Shown: positions 37,045 through 48,902, counted from the stretch's first letter. The stretch is DNA of 64,000 bases from Lineus longissimus (GCF_910592395.1 NC_088310.1:751501-815500), one strand, 5' to 3'. Program-made: numbers and translations. The notes: generated by a model from the letters alone, not told the origin.

Positions 37045-37577
37045 CAAAGAATAATGGAGTCTATGTTATTTATGAAAAGGCAGCTGAAAATTGGACCCCA
37101 ATGCAGAGGGCTACATTCGTAGAAGGACTTTTCAGATGTGAGGTCAAAACTTTGATTTGAGCCAATTGAGGGGTATGATGTAAACTGTCACAAACATGAT
37201 TACTGAGGGGGGTGGGGGTCTGCACAGCAGATATAACATGTGTTTGTTTGAAAGGAACGAGTTTACAATCCCCGATCACACCCCAAAAAAAGGTCATCGG
37301 TTGACTAACGAAGCACCACTGTTCAATGGATTTATAGTTGAATGCGATCAAACTACGTCATTTCCGATCGGGGATTCTAAAGTTTAGCTGTTTGAAATGT
37401 GGTTTGGGCCTATCTTGTGCTAGGTTGTAACTGTAAAGACCCAGCAAATAATGATATACCAATGTGTGTATGAAATGTAAAATGTTCGACTGACTCAAAT
37501 GTACTTCATCATGTGCTATATGACTTTTTGTGTCAATTAAATGCCAAATGGATGGAAAAAATCATATCTTACTTTTT
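37045..37577. other. 3' flank of the DMAC1-like gene
   Basis: Probably contains the 3' UTR. No further coding sequence or repeat was recognised before the minisatellite that begins at about 37578. Confidence 0.5.
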
Positions 37578-38045
37578 GCTGTTCTCCCAACTTTCAGTGT
37601 CAATGTCTAAAATGTCCGAGGAGCTGTTCTCCCACAGTTCTGTCTCCTCGAGGTTGTGACAGTGCAGTCTACAATATCCGAGGAGCTGTCCTCCCAACAT
37701 TCACTGTCCTGATGGTTGTGACAGTGCAGTCTACAATATCCGAGGAGCTGTCCTCCCAATATTCACTGTCCTGATGGTTGTGACAGTGCCTAAATGTCTG
37801 AGGAGCTGTCCTCCCAACATTCACTGTCCTGATGGTTGTGACAGTGTCTGAAATGTCTGAGGAGCTGTCCTCCCAACATTCGCTGTCCTGATGGTTGTGA
37901 CAGTGTCTGAAATGTCTGAGGAGCTGTCCTCCCAACATTCGCTGTCCTGATGGTTGTGACAGTGTCTAAAATGTCTGAGGAGCCGTCCTTCCAACATTCA
38001 CTGTCCCCGTGGTCGTGAAAGAGTCTAATGTCTGAGGAGTTGTTC
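37578..38045 (+). repeat. 58-62-bp minisatellite, about 8 copies
   Basis: The unit contains tgtctgaggagctgtcctcc, caacattcactgtcctgatg and gttgtgacagtg. Spacing of the gaggagctgtcctcc block is 58-62 bp. The central copies are nearly identical; the outer copies are diverged (gttctcccaactttcag at the left, ggagttgttcgtat at the right). Confidence 0.9.
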
Positions 38046-38049
38046 GTAT

Positions 38050-41000
38050 ATCCTGTCCCTGGCCTACTTGAGTTTTGATTCCGTCTGGTTGTGGCAGTCT
38101 TATCTCACTCCACCATGACAGTAACATAGTGGGGCAGCCAGGTCAGAGTCTGTCGGGTTGTGCCTGCCTAATCTCTCTCAAAATGTCAGTAAGACACGAT
38201 TCGGCCGGCTTTAACTTACTCATATCTCCTTCCCTAGTCGAAACATGGTGGTTCGGTAGAGCTCCCAGGGCCGATTCGATGAGGAGATAACTGTTTATCT
38301 CGTCACCGTGTTGGCCAGGCAGTGGCACAGCCAGGACCGATTCGGCTATGGCTGTCTCATCTCTCCCTCTCGAAGTTACGGCTAAACATTAATGCAATAG
38401 CATTTGCCCTATCTGATCATTCATTAACCATACTCCATCGGCCCTGTCGCCTCTATCGTGTTGCCGACACGGTGAGAGAGATGAGACAATCACAACCAAG
38501 AGAGAAGAGGCAATCGCAACCAGACCGAATCAAGCCTGGGTGCTCCACCGTGTCTCGACATGGTGATAGAGGTGTCATGGTCACAATTAGACCAATTCGG
38601 GCCTGGTTCTCCACCTTTTTATTGACACGGTGAGAGAGATGAGACAGTCACAACTCGGCCGAATTGGACATGGCCCCTGAAGCTGTGAGAGAAATCAGAC
38701 AGCATCAACCAGGCCGAATGTAGCTACACCTTAAGAGAGAGGTGAGCGACTCACAACCACACCAAATCGGGCCTGACTGCTCCTCCGTCTTGCCCACACG
38801 GTGGATGGAGGAGACTGTCGCAGCCAGACCGAATCGAGCCTGGCTGCTCGACCGATGCGAGAGACGCCATGGTCACAACCAGGCCGAATCGGCCCTGCTG
38901 GTTGCTCTACCGTGTTTCCGACGCGGTGAGAGTGGTGAACCAGTCCTTGCTGTTCCAACATCTTGCAAACATGGTAGACGACTCAGGCCTGGCTGCTCAA
39001 TCATGTCCCAACATAACGAAGGAGGTGTGACAGTAACAACCACACCTGCTCAGGCGCGGTTACTTGAGTCCACTGTCTTTCTAACATGTGAGAGAGATGT
39101 GACTGGTACAACCAGAGTGACGCGCAACTAGCTGCTACACCGTGTTGCTAAGACGATGAGAAAGATGACACAGTCACAACCAGATTGAAACGGACCTACC
39201 TACTTCATCGTTATGCCGACATGGTGAAAGAGATGAGACAGGTACAATAAGACCGAATCGTGCTCGGCTTCGTGTTGGGACAGGGCCGAATCGTTCCAGT
39301 TATCCAAGCCATCTCTATCATAGTGTCGGGACACGATGGCGCAGCCCGGGGGGCATTGGTGTATTCCTGCCTGTCTCATCTCTTCATCGCGTGGCAATCA
39401 TCTTGACCCTCAAGCCTTGGATCAACTCCGCCGACCCGGTGAGGTATTCTGGTTCGATTCGGTCTGGTTGTGATTGTCTCATCTATCACAACTTGTCGGC
39501 AAGGCGGTAGAGCTTGAGGGCCGATTCGGTCTGAATGATCAGAGAGAGCAACAGCTGTCGCATAATGTTCTGGTTGTAAAACACCACTTGGTGCCCAATT
39601 CGGTATGACTGTGATTGTCTCATTACTCGTTTACCGTATGGGCAAGACAGTTGGGCTGCCAGGACCGATTCAGTGTGGATGTGACCTCTCTCACCGTACT
39701 GGCAAAGCAGTGGCGCAGGTAAGGCCATTCATGCGGCCAGGCTGTCCCATCTCTCTCTCATACAGATTCAGCAAGACGGTGGAGCAGCCACACCCGATTC
39801 ATTGTGACTGTCTCATCTCTTTCAACGTATCGGCCAGGCGGTGGAGAAGTCAGGCCCGATTTAGATTTGACTGTCCCATTTCTCTCACTGTTTCACAGTA
39901 CAGCTATAATCTGGTGCATTGGCCGCCCCATTCGGGCCGGCTGATGTCTCATCTCTCTCGCCGTATAGGCAACCTTGTTGTGATTGCCACATCTCTCTCA
40001 CTGTGTCGGGAAATGGTTGAGCAACCAGGTAGGCCTAGTCGGTCTGGCTGTAGCGTCTCATCCGTCCATCATGTTTGCAAGACGTTATAGAGCAGCCAGG
40101 TCCAATTCGGTATGTGACTGTCTCATATCTCCCTAATTGTGTCTGCAAGACGGTTGAGCTGCCAGGACCGATTCTTTCTGGTGGTGGCTATCCCAACTCT
40201 TTTGCATTTGCTGCTAGGGGTGGTCAAAGAGGACTTAGTTTTCTCACAGATTCGGCACTGATTCAACCTAGCCTGAGCTAATGTGATTGTCATTGTCACG
40301 TCTTTCTAACCATGTTGGCAAGACTATGAAGAAACTAGGCCCGATATGGTGGTGACTGTTTCATTCATCCACTGTGTTGGCGAGAAGGTGGAGCAACCAG
40401 GCCTGATCGTAACTGTCTCACTGTCTCATCTCTCTCGCTCGCCGTTTTAGCAAGACAAGAGACGACAAGACGAGACGGTCTGGCTGCGACTGTCTCGTCC
40501 GTCCAACGTGTTGGTAAGACGATGGATCAGCCAGGACTGTTTCATCTCTCTCACCGTGTCAGTGCCACGGTGGTGCAAACAGTCCCAATTCGGTCTGATT
40601 GTTACAATGGCGTCTCTCGCACCAACGGAACATGTCGGAGCAGCCAGTTCCAAGCTGGTATATTTGTGCCGGTCTCATCTGACACGATGGACCAGCTTGG
40701 CCTGATTAGGTCAGGTTTTGACTGTCTCATCCCTCTCAACCAAGCCTCTGATTGTGATTGTCTCCACTTTCCGTGTTGGCAAGACAATAAAGCATCCAGG
40801 TCTGATTCTGTCTGGTTGTGACTGTCTCATCCGTCCACCATATTGGCAAGATGGTGAACAACCATGCCAGAGATGGTCTGGGTGTGACTGCCTCATCCAT
40901 CCAGCATATTGGCAAGACAGTGGAGAAACCAGGACTGATTCTGTCTGGTTGTGACTGTCACATCTCTCTTAACATGTTGGCAGGACGGTGGAGCAACCTT

Positions 41001-41060
41001 ACCAGAGTTGGTCTGGGGGTATTAAACTGTCTTATCTCTCTCACCGTTTTGGCAAGATGG
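38050..41060. repeat. Old ~65-70-bp tandem repeat field with orientation switches
   Basis: About 3 kb of diverged units. The forward form reads approximately ggaccgattcggtctggttg, tgactgtctcatctctctca, ccgtgttggcaagacggtgg, agcagccag. Forward units occupy 38050-38450 and 39420-41060. Between about 38455 and 39300 the units are reverse-complemented (cacaaccaggccgaatcggc, cgacacggtgagagagatga). Copies are far more diverged than in the other arrays, so the field is old and was rearranged by inversion. Many short open frames here are artefacts of the repeat. Confidence 0.85.
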
Positions 41061-42347
41061 TGGATATTAAGTACATATTAGATTGGTATTTTGGGAGTTA
41101 TTCAAAATCAAAAGTCGGAGATCTTTTTTGCGACACCTAGTACCAAAGAGAAAACAAATGAAAGTGAGTGACTCAGTATAAACTGTAATATGCAATGATC
41201 TTTAATTATCTGCACATAAATAGACATTAGTATAAAAATAAATAGTATGCACGTGTTGTACAGAATTAGCTCACAAAACAAACAACAAAGGACACTGCTC
41301 ATGAAAGCTCGCAAATACTGTATAGCATTTGAAACTGCCCGCAACTTGAGCACTAAATTAATAAATTGAGTTGAGAAGGAATCATGTATGTTGGGTTGAC
41401 TTGTGACAGGGTGTCATCTATTGACCAACATTCCCATTAATAAAAGAAATCACTATAGTAGTATTTAAGACGCTTTAATTTCAAGAACTGTTTTGTGGTT
41501 TTTAGAAGGTCTGCCCCTAATGAATTTAAACATCAAGTCGCATGGCTACTTTCTTCCATTCATAACTACGGCTCACAGGGTAGAAGAACTGTATGTGTCT
41601 CAGTGTTGTGACTCAGTTTTTGGCATCAGACAGACCAGAGTCTTTCAAATAAAGAGTCAGGCAACTAGGGAATGCATGGCATCAACATCAAAGCCGCCGC
41701 CCATTTCGGAAGATGCGCATTGGGACAGAGCTCTCTTGAGTCACGTGGTACACCCAAGTCAATTCCGCACAACTGGACTTTGAAGAATTCTTCGATCAGC
41801 TGAACATGGCCGTCACACACACCTCGTTTCAAAGCAAACGCCAGCTTCAAAGTCACTGATCTCTATGAAACTATTTAGATCAAAGGAAAACATTTATATG
41901 AAAAGCGATATGTTTCCGAGAGAGCTGTGGGATCAAAGGAAACTTGCCGTGACCTGACTCTTTATTTGAAAGACTCTGGACAGACCAAAGACTGATGTTT
42001 ACTTGCTAGCAATGTTAGTAACCTGTCCCTTATAGCGTCTCCTTCATGTTCACATCAAAGCAGAACGGGTTTTGTGAGCAAAAGCAACGCAATGAACACA
42101 AGAAACTTAACCTGATTCGAATGAACGCATTGGCTCACCAACGAGAGACTTTTCTCGCAAACTGGGGCCGCAATAGTTAGCAGTCAAATAAATTACAGAT
42201 ACTTCTGTGATGTATTTGACATTGGCTGTTACCTAATTGTACTGACCTGCTAACTCCTGCCGCTATCTTGAATTTATAAAGTTGTTTGTTGATAATAATC
42301 CAAGGTTTGTTATCCTAGCTTTCTAAATAGAAGCATGGCATACCAAT
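41061..42347. other. Spacer left of the Gypsy element
   Basis: No gene recognised. It contains the inverted-repeat pair at 41623-41998. The last four bases (42344-42347, caat) are the left copy of the Gypsy target-site duplication. Confidence 0.6.
41623..41998. repeat. Inverted-repeat (fold-back) element candidate
   Basis: The left arm, 41623-41663, contains catcagacagaccagagtct then ttcaaataaagagtcagg. The right arm, 41944-41998, is its reverse complement with small insertions (cctgactctttatttgaaag, agactctggacagacc, ctgatg). The arms share a core of about 24 matching bases and are separated by about 280 bp. A 375-bp MITE or fold-back element is the simplest reading. No clear target duplication was found. 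Confidence 0.45.
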
Positions 42348-42537
42348 TGTTGTATTTGCACAGGTTACAAACGTAATAAGTCCTGAATTTGCCTTCTAAC
42401 GTCCGGATCCTTTATTCTAACACTGCTTCACAAAATTATACACACCAAAGTCATAATTGATAAAATAGTTCGTCGGGATGACGATTCGTGCACGTGATTA
42501 TAAAATACTCGGGAAACTGGAATAACTCTCTATCGCT

Positions 42538-42576
<39 letters not shown>

Positions 42577-42759
42577 GGGGGAGGTCACGTTTCATGTCGG
42601 TCTCCGATACTTTCACAGTTTTCGCTTATTTAGGTTTCACGTTTCTTTTCGCTTTTTGGTTCTTTGTTTTCGTTAATATTCAGGCTACCTTCTGGCTGGT
42701 AAGTTTTGGTCACTTTTTGTGGCCTTTGTGGGCTTTTGGGAACTTTGGTTTTCAAAATC

Positions 42760-44481
42760 ATGCAGGATTCTCAGGTTCCTGGGCCTAGCAAGGCATACAC
42801 TACACCATGCAATAGGCCTGCACATACGTCAGGCACTGGTAGTGCAGACGGGCCTAGATCACCAATCAATAGCAGCAAATCATTTGCAGAGGTATTGGAT
42901 AATCCAATGAGTCAATTGATAAAAGAGGACCTTTTCTGGGGTATGAGCCGAGAACACGGAATACAATGCAGGTTTATTGATGACGCTACCTTGGACGATT
43001 ACTTGCTCCCAATAGCTAAAATTGTCGGAGCAGAGAATATTGTCGCTGCTTCTAAATGTGAGAGAAAAGCGAAGGTTTTCTTCACGTCTATGACTTTTGC
43101 GAATATTGTTACTGCTCATGGGTTGACTGTGAATGGACACTTCTTAGACGTTCATCCGGTTGGAAAGCCGACTACCAACCTCATTATTTCCGGGGTACCA
43201 CCCTTTCTGCCCAACGATGCCATAATAATGCAGCTTCGTCAATTCGGAACAGTAACCAATAACATCCGTTACATCCCTCTTGGTACCAGGCAAAAGGGCC
43301 TAAGTCACATCAAGTCTTTTCGTAGACAAACTAGGATAAGTCTCGATCCCGGGGCAGAGCTGCCGTATACTCTGATGGTTCCGTCTGGTCCTGACCTGGT
43401 CAAGGTCTACTTGTCAACAGATAACAATCTACGGTGCGATATGTGTAAGAAAATCGGCCATCCTACGCGTCGTTGTCGTTCAAAAGCAAATTCAACTACT
43501 GTGGCTCCTCCTGTCGCAGGAAAAGCACAAGCCGCTTTGTTGGCTTCGACAAATGATCCAAAAACAAGCACCCCAGCCATTCCCACTGTCGCAGGACCTG
43601 CAGCGCAGGAGTCCGTTGGAGACTATGTTTCAAAATCAATCAGGAGTGTTGTTGTGGACCCAAAGGCCAGCACTGACCGTCAAAATCTAGATTCCTCTCA
43701 AGATGACACTCAACCACGCCTAGGTTTGAATACGGATTCTCTGCAAGATCCTATGGAAACCTCTCAAATAGACAGTTTCAACCCTCTTGTTGGCAATGCA
43801 CAGCCCCATCAACCAGTTGACACGCCCTCAGTCGATACTCTTGTGGATACGGGCTTGCCGTTCACTCTCGATGGCTTGAACTTCTCTCTAACGGCCCCTT
43901 ACGTATCTGGAAATGCTGCTGAGAGTGATTCAGTTCCGACAAAGAACGACAGTCATCAAGCGTGCCTTCCATCCAAGCCAGCAACTAGAAAGTCGCGTGC
44001 TAGGTCTTTGTCGCCTACCCCATCAACGTCACCGCACAATAGTGACTCGGCCTCGCGCAAGGTCCCACGTATTGAAAAAACTATATCTGCAACAAACGCA
44101 CAACCTCCTGATGAACCCATTGCGGAGCTTGGGAATGATGATGCGGAGGATGGATCAGCTATGGATCTGGATCGCTCCTTTGACACAATGTCCCAGATAT
44201 CCGTCTCATTCGACAACATGTCTCAAGCTTCAGATGTACAGTCTGACCCATTTGCCATCATAAAAGCAAACGAATCAGGAGATCTCTTCTCGAACAGGAG
44301 GGTCATCGAGTTTCTTAAATACGTTAAAGGTTCTCCAAAGCCCCTGCTAAAGGCTAAAGAGTTTACTAATGATGTCGGGAAGCTGCAGAGAAGTCTTCGC
44401 AACTACAGAAGTACAAACAAACTTTCGTTGGGGGACCAAAGGAAGATAACAAGACTTGTCGACCATCTGAATAAGTCCTAA
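42760..44481 (+). CDS. LINE ORF1 protein (nucleic-acid-binding, CCHC knuckle)
   Basis: 573 residues from the first ATG (MQDSQVPGPSKAYTT). Earlier in-frame codons exist, but only from non-ATG starts. ORF1 proteins of L1/Tx1 elements coat the element RNA and act as chaperones in the RNP. Residues ~60-215 hold a folded N-terminal part (FAEVLDN, MTFANIVTAHGLTVNGHFLD, TTNLIISGVPPFLPNDAIIM) that looks like an RRM-type fold. A CCHC zinc knuckle CDMCKKIGHPTRRC (CX2CX4HX4C) starts at about residue 226. The middle ~250 residues are Ser/Pro/Asp-rich and disordered. A basic, helical C-terminal segment (FLKYVKGSPKPLLKAKEFTN and onward) ends the protein. Intact, no stops. ORF2 follows after 26 bp. Confidence 0.9.
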   Translation: MQDSQVPGPSKAYTTPCNRPAHTSGTGSADGPRSPINSSKSFAEVLDNPMSQLIKEDLFWGMSREHGIQCRFIDDATLDDYLLPIAKIVGAENIVAASKCERKAKVFFTSMTFANIVTAHGLTVNGHFLDVHPVGKPTTNLIISGVPPFLPNDAIIMQLRQFGTVTNNIRYIPLGTRQKGLSHIKSFRRQTRISLDPGAELPYTLMVPSGPDLVKVYLSTDNNLRCDMCKKIGHPTRRCRSKANSTTVAPPVAGKAQAALLASTNDPKTSTPAIPTVAGPAAQESVGDYVSKSIRSVVVDPKASTDRQNLDSSQDDTQPRLGLNTDSLQDPMETSQIDSFNPLVGNAQPHQPVDTPSVDTLVDTGLPFTLDGLNFSLTAPYVSGNAAESDSVPTKNDSHQACLPSKPATRKSRARSLSPTPSTSPHNSDSASRKVPRIEKTISATNAQPPDEPIAELGNDDAEDGSAMDLDRSFDTMSQISVSFDNMSQASDVQSDPFAIIKANESGDLFSNRRVIEFLKYVKGSPKPLLKAKEFTNDVGKLQRSLRNYRSTNKLSLGDQRKITRLVDHLNKS

Positions 44482-44507
44482 CTTTCTATCTACCTACGTA
44501 TCTTCCA

Positions 44508-47500
44508 ATGGCTTGTTTGGTTGTTGTCTTGATTATGTCTCTGTCCGTTATTTCGGCTAATGTTAATGGTTGCCACGATTCATTAAAACGTGCAGAAACC
44601 CTTAGCTTCTTAAAATTGCTCAAATCGGATGTTTACTTCTTACAAGAAACGCACGCTTCCTCAGCAGATGAGGCATTTTGGAACGTTGCTTGGGGTGGCA
44701 CTATTCATTTTTCTCACGGAACCATAAATGCTAGAGGAGTAGCCATTCTCTTCTCTTCCAGGATGCTAGGGTATGATGTTTCGGTCAATTATCCCGTAGC
44801 TAGTAGGTGCATTCATATCCACGGTACCTTCAAAGGACACGGTCTCAACTTCCTAAATGTTTACGCGCCCAACAATGGGGCTGATCGTATAGCGTTTTAT
44901 AAAACAATTGGTACATACCTCGCTTCCATAGACAACGATGATCCTTTCATTGTGGGTGGTGATTATAACTGTACCCTTACGCCTAGTTTTGACCGACTGA
45001 GCGGCAAGGAAACCAACGTTGCTTCGAGTCATGCTTTGAGAGACGTCATCGATAAGCATGAGCTAATTGACATTTGGCGTTCAAAAAATCCAGATAAGAT
45101 TGAATTCACATGGTCCTGTCGCACGAACCTGAGGAATTCCGCAGCGAGGCTTGATCGTTTCTATGTTTCAGACTACATTGCAAATCACGTTTCTCAAGTG
45201 GAGACCCTGAAAGCTTTCAGGTCTGATCACTCACCGGTAAAACTTCTTATCCAGTTACCAAACAAAACGTCAATTCCTTCACCACACTGGTGTCTGAACA
45301 CTGATATCCTCTCTGAGACTGCATATGGCAGGGAAGTTCGTGATTTTTGGACATCTTGGCAAGCCTGCAAAAACCAGTATGACTCTCTCTCTCTTTGGTG
45401 GGAAATTGGAAAGAATCGGCTCAGGTTGATCTCTAAGCAACATTCCATAAGGAAGAACAGAATAGCCGCTGCTGAGGAGAACAAACTAAATCAAGGGATT
45501 CATAGGTTGGACTTGCTTCCCAAGCCACTTGACTTGGCCGATACAGCTGAGCTTGAGGAGAAAAAGCAGCTACTTCAGACTTTGAAGGAAAGGAAAATTC
45601 GCGGAGCATGTGTCCGGTCACGTTTCCAGTTCTTGCATCATTTTAACGCGTCAACGTCTTATTTCTTTAGCTTTGAAAAGAAGAAGGGCATAAACAGGAC
45701 AATTTCTAACCTGAGGAAGGAAGCTGGAGAAGTGGTCACTGACCCCAACGACATACGGGATATGGCAAAAGATTTCTACTCCAATCTCTTCGCAAAGGAG
45801 CCAACTGATTCCGATGCTCAGGATCATTTGCTTCGTGATCTACCAACACTATCCGAAGACCTCAGGAACTCTTGTGATAGTCCCTTAACGCTCGATGATC
45901 TCACGGAAGCTTTGTCAACCAGCTCGAGTAATAAATCCCCAGGTATAGACGGTCTACCTTTTGAGTTTTATAAAACGTTTTGGAGCATACTAGGTCCTGA
46001 CTTACTAGATGTTTTCACCTATGCTGTCGCAAAAAGCGAGCTACCTATATCGTGTAGACGCTCAGTTGTTACACTTTTGCCTAAGAAAGGGGACCTCAGT
46101 TGCCTAAAAAATTGGCGTCCTGTATCACTTCTGTGTTGTGATTATAAACTCTTCACAAAGGCCTTATCAAACCGTTTAAAACACTGCCTACCGGAGGTCA
46201 TTCACCCTGACCAGTCGTATACGGTTCCAAATAGGTCAATTCTCAATAACATATCGCTTCTACGAGATACGCTTTTCTACTACAACAAGAACAACCTAGA
46301 TCTTGCAGTTGTTTCCATTGACCAGGAAAAAGCGTTTGATCGGATTGATCATGATTGGCTCTTTCGTGTCCTCCGGACTCTTGGTTTCGGAGAGTTCTAC
46401 ATATCCTGTATCAAACTTCTATACGTTGATGCTGAGTGTATTTTGAAAATCAATCGATCTCTTGGTGCTCCTTTTGGATTCACTCGTGGAATTCGACAAG
46501 GTTGTCCATTGTCGGGGTCGCTCTATGCTATTGCAATTGAGCCTCTTCTCAATAACATTCGGATGAATCCTGATATACAAGGGTTGTCTTTTCCAGATAC
46601 GGATTTACCACCTACTAAACAGAGTGCGTATGCTGATGACTTAAATGTCTTTATTACATCCAATCCAGGGTTCGTGGCTTTAAAAAACTGTATCAGCACT
46701 TATGAGAGGGCCAGTTCGTCCAAGGTCAACTATACAAAATCCACAGGTCTATGGTCCGGTGCGTGGCGGAATAGACCTGATCGACCACTCGGGTTGTTGT
46801 GGAACAACAAGGGCGTGAGAAGTCTCGGAATCTTTCTTGGCAACGAAACGTTGTTTGAAAAACAAAACTGGGATAACACCATGGAGAAGCTCAAGGTGAA
46901 ATTTGGGGCGTGGACGCCTGTCCTTAACTGCTTGTCTGAAAGAGGCAAGGTGTTGCTTATTAACAGTCTTGTTCTGTCGACACTTGTATACAAGCTTCAA
47001 GTCATTACACCCCCGGCTACATTGGTGGCTGATGTTCAGCGACTCATGCTAGATTTTTTCTGGACCAACAACAAACACTGGATACCTTCGGAAATTTTGT
47101 CTTTACCAGTTTACGATGGTGGCCTTGCGCTTGGCAATGTCAAATGCAAAATCAGAGCTTTCCGACTACGGTTCCTCAGAGACGTCCTTTACGGGGAAAG
47201 GGGTCATCCCTGCTACGCTGTTGCTCTCTACTACATCAAGAGTCTTCTAGGCCTCAACTATACCCAGGAATTTCTAGTTGCTCGTTTTCCAAACGAGATC
47301 ATCCGCACTCTCCCAAGGTTCTATTCGGAGTCAATTCGTACCATCTCCCAGATCTCCATAATTCGTGAACCTGACACTCTAACCCTCGAACAAATTATCT
47401 CCGAACCAGTCTTCTTTAACCCGGATATTCTCCCTAACTTCTCTCCAGTAAACTCGCTCTTAGCCAAGGCTGGTGTAACTTTACTTAGACATCTTCTCCA

Positions 47501-48410
47501 GTCGGATCTGTCCTTCAGGAATATTGATGAAATTCATCGAGCTGTACCTGACAACTCCAAACGACTCCTTTCAAAGGAGCTAAAGGCCCTAGTTGAGTCC
47601 CTTCCTAGGAAATGGGTAGATTTTCTCGCATCTCCAACTTCAAATGTTAGCTCCTTTGATAAGCCTCAGCTGAGGGATGTTCTGGTTGCAGTTCCAAGGA
47701 TTCATGAGAAGGGTGATGATGTCTCCCTAAACGGGGACAACCTCCCCTTCGCCTCCATAACAGTCAAGCAGGCATATAATGTCCTCTGTCTGAATGCCTA
47801 TCAGGAGAAGTATTTCAGAAGGCCTGGTCACAGGTGGGATGATTTTTTGGCCGGGTCTGATGTTGCTCCCATCTTCACCTCTACGTTTTCAAAGCCTATC
47901 AAGGACGACCATGCGTTTATTCATTTTAGACTTCTACATGGTGCAATGCCCACTGGTTTGTTCAGATATAACGCAGGTTTTGTAAACAACCCCCATTGTC
48001 TGTTTTGTGGGAGTCACGACGACCTACTACATTCCTTTGTACAATGTCATCATCTTACCCCTCTAGCTCAATGCGTAGCAAGCTTAGTGCTGAAAGTCAA
48101 CAACGAATACTCTTTCTCGATAAAGGACTATATATCTTTATTACCCCTCACCTCTCTCGCAAACAGGTACATCAATTACATTTTTGTCACCGCCCAAGCA
48201 GCAGCCTACAAGGCACTTGTGCATAAAATCTTTGGTGAAGGAGCCACCGATCCGCTAGAGATATTTAGATCTTTTCTAAAATACCGTATCAACATAGACT
48301 ACCTCTATTACAAACTAGAGGATGAAATCATGGTATTTGACAATATGTGGTGCAGGAATGGCGCTTTCTGCACCATCAATGATGCAGAAGAATTGATCTG
48401 GAACTTCTAA
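44508..48410 (+). CDS. LINE ORF2 protein: AP endonuclease and reverse transcriptase
   Basis: 1300 residues, the usual size for L1/Tx1 ORF2. It nicks the target and performs target-primed reverse transcription. Endonuclease domain, residues ~11-245: ANVNG (17-21), LQETH with catalytic E47, VYAPN, GGDYN (D152, N154), LDRFYVS and SDH (D240, H241). Reverse transcriptase, ~500-780: LPKKGD, NWRPVSLL, DQEKAFDRIDH, GIRQGCPLS and the active site YADD (708-711). The C-terminal CCHC-type motif CLFCGSHDDLLHSFVQC begins at residue 1164. The ATG at 44508 adds a hydrophobic nine-residue lead; the next ATG at 44535 (MSLSVISANVNG) begins close to the conserved endonuclease start and may be the real one. All catalytic residues I can check are present and the frame is uninterrupted. 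The endonuclease is the expected determinant of TC-tract targeting. Confidence 0.95.
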   Translation: MACLVVVLIMSLSVISANVNGCHDSLKRAETLSFLKLLKSDVYFLQETHASSADEAFWNVAWGGTIHFSHGTINARGVAILFSSRMLGYDVSVNYPVASRCIHIHGTFKGHGLNFLNVYAPNNGADRIAFYKTIGTYLASIDNDDPFIVGGDYNCTLTPSFDRLSGKETNVASSHALRDVIDKHELIDIWRSKNPDKIEFTWSCRTNLRNSAARLDRFYVSDYIANHVSQVETLKAFRSDHSPVKLLIQLPNKTSIPSPHWCLNTDILSETAYGREVRDFWTSWQACKNQYDSLSLWWEIGKNRLRLISKQHSIRKNRIAAAEENKLNQGIHRLDLLPKPLDLADTAELEEKKQLLQTLKERKIRGACVRSRFQFLHHFNASTSYFFSFEKKKGINRTISNLRKEAGEVVTDPNDIRDMAKDFYSNLFAKEPTDSDAQDHLLRDLPTLSEDLRNSCDSPLTLDDLTEALSTSSSNKSPGIDGLPFEFYKTFWSILGPDLLDVFTYAVAKSELPISCRRSVVTLLPKKGDLSCLKNWRPVSLLCCDYKLFTKALSNRLKHCLPEVIHPDQSYTVPNRSILNNISLLRDTLFYYNKNNLDLAVVSIDQEKAFDRIDHDWLFRVLRTLGFGEFYISCIKLLYVDAECILKINRSLGAPFGFTRGIRQGCPLSGSLYAIAIEPLLNNIRMNPDIQGLSFPDTDLPPTKQSAYADDLNVFITSNPGFVALKNCISTYERASSSKVNYTKSTGLWSGAWRNRPDRPLGLLWNNKGVRSLGIFLGNETLFEKQNWDNTMEKLKVKFGAWTPVLNCLSERGKVLLINSLVLSTLVYKLQVITPPATLVADVQRLMLDFFWTNNKHWIPSEILSLPVYDGGLALGNVKCKIRAFRLRFLRDVLYGERGHPCYAVALYYIKSLLGLNYTQEFLVARFPNEIIRTLPRFYSESIRTISQISIIREPDTLTLEQIISEPVFFNPDILPNFSPVNSLLAKAGVTLLRHLLQSDLSFRNIDEIHRAVPDNSKRLLSKELKALVESLPRKWVDFLASPTSNVSSFDKPQLRDVLVAVPRIHEKGDDVSLNGDNLPFASITVKQAYNVLCLNAYQEKYFRRPGHRWDDFLAGSDVAPIFTSTFSKPIKDDHAFIHFRLLHGAMPTGLFRYNAGFVNNPHCLFCGSHDDLLHSFVQCHHLTPLAQCVASLVLKVNNEYSFSIKDYISLLPLTSLANRYINYIFVTAQAAAYKALVHKIFGEGATDPLEIFRSFLKYRINIDYLYYKLEDEIMVFDNMWCRNGAFCTINDAEELIWNF

Positions 48411-48902
48411 TTTTTCACATCTGGGTTTAACAATCTACCATTTTAGATTTTATCACTTTTGTTTCAGAAAATTCCCTCTAACACTTAATTACGTAACGTC
48501 TTTTTTTTAGCAGACAATGTCTTTTTCTAACCGCTTTTAATAGACTTTTCAATATCTAGACCTCAAAATCAATATCAACAAAAGCCAACCAATTGTTATT
48601 CACTCCATGCAAAACCACTCCCTGGAGAGGTGCCGCAGCCTAAATGTACGTACGTACCTTGCATTATATTAGTTCAGGAGTGCTTGGATAGGGCTGTATT
48701 TATCAGTAGAGGTCATAAAGTCATTATCTAATTGTCTAACTATGTATATGAAATGTACCAACTTCTCGTTTGGTTAACAAAATCTTTGCTTTTTTTTACC
48801 TAACAACTTTCTTTAACCCTCCTAACTAACCCAAACAGAAATGAGGAGAATGTACTGACTGCACAAGACAGTCCAAATAGTACTACATACTGATCTGTTA
48901 AT

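Noticed and set aside
42706-42759. Extension of LINE ORF1 upstream of the ATG
   Set aside because: The frame is open, but only non-ATG codons are available. The first ATG at 42760 is the more credible start.
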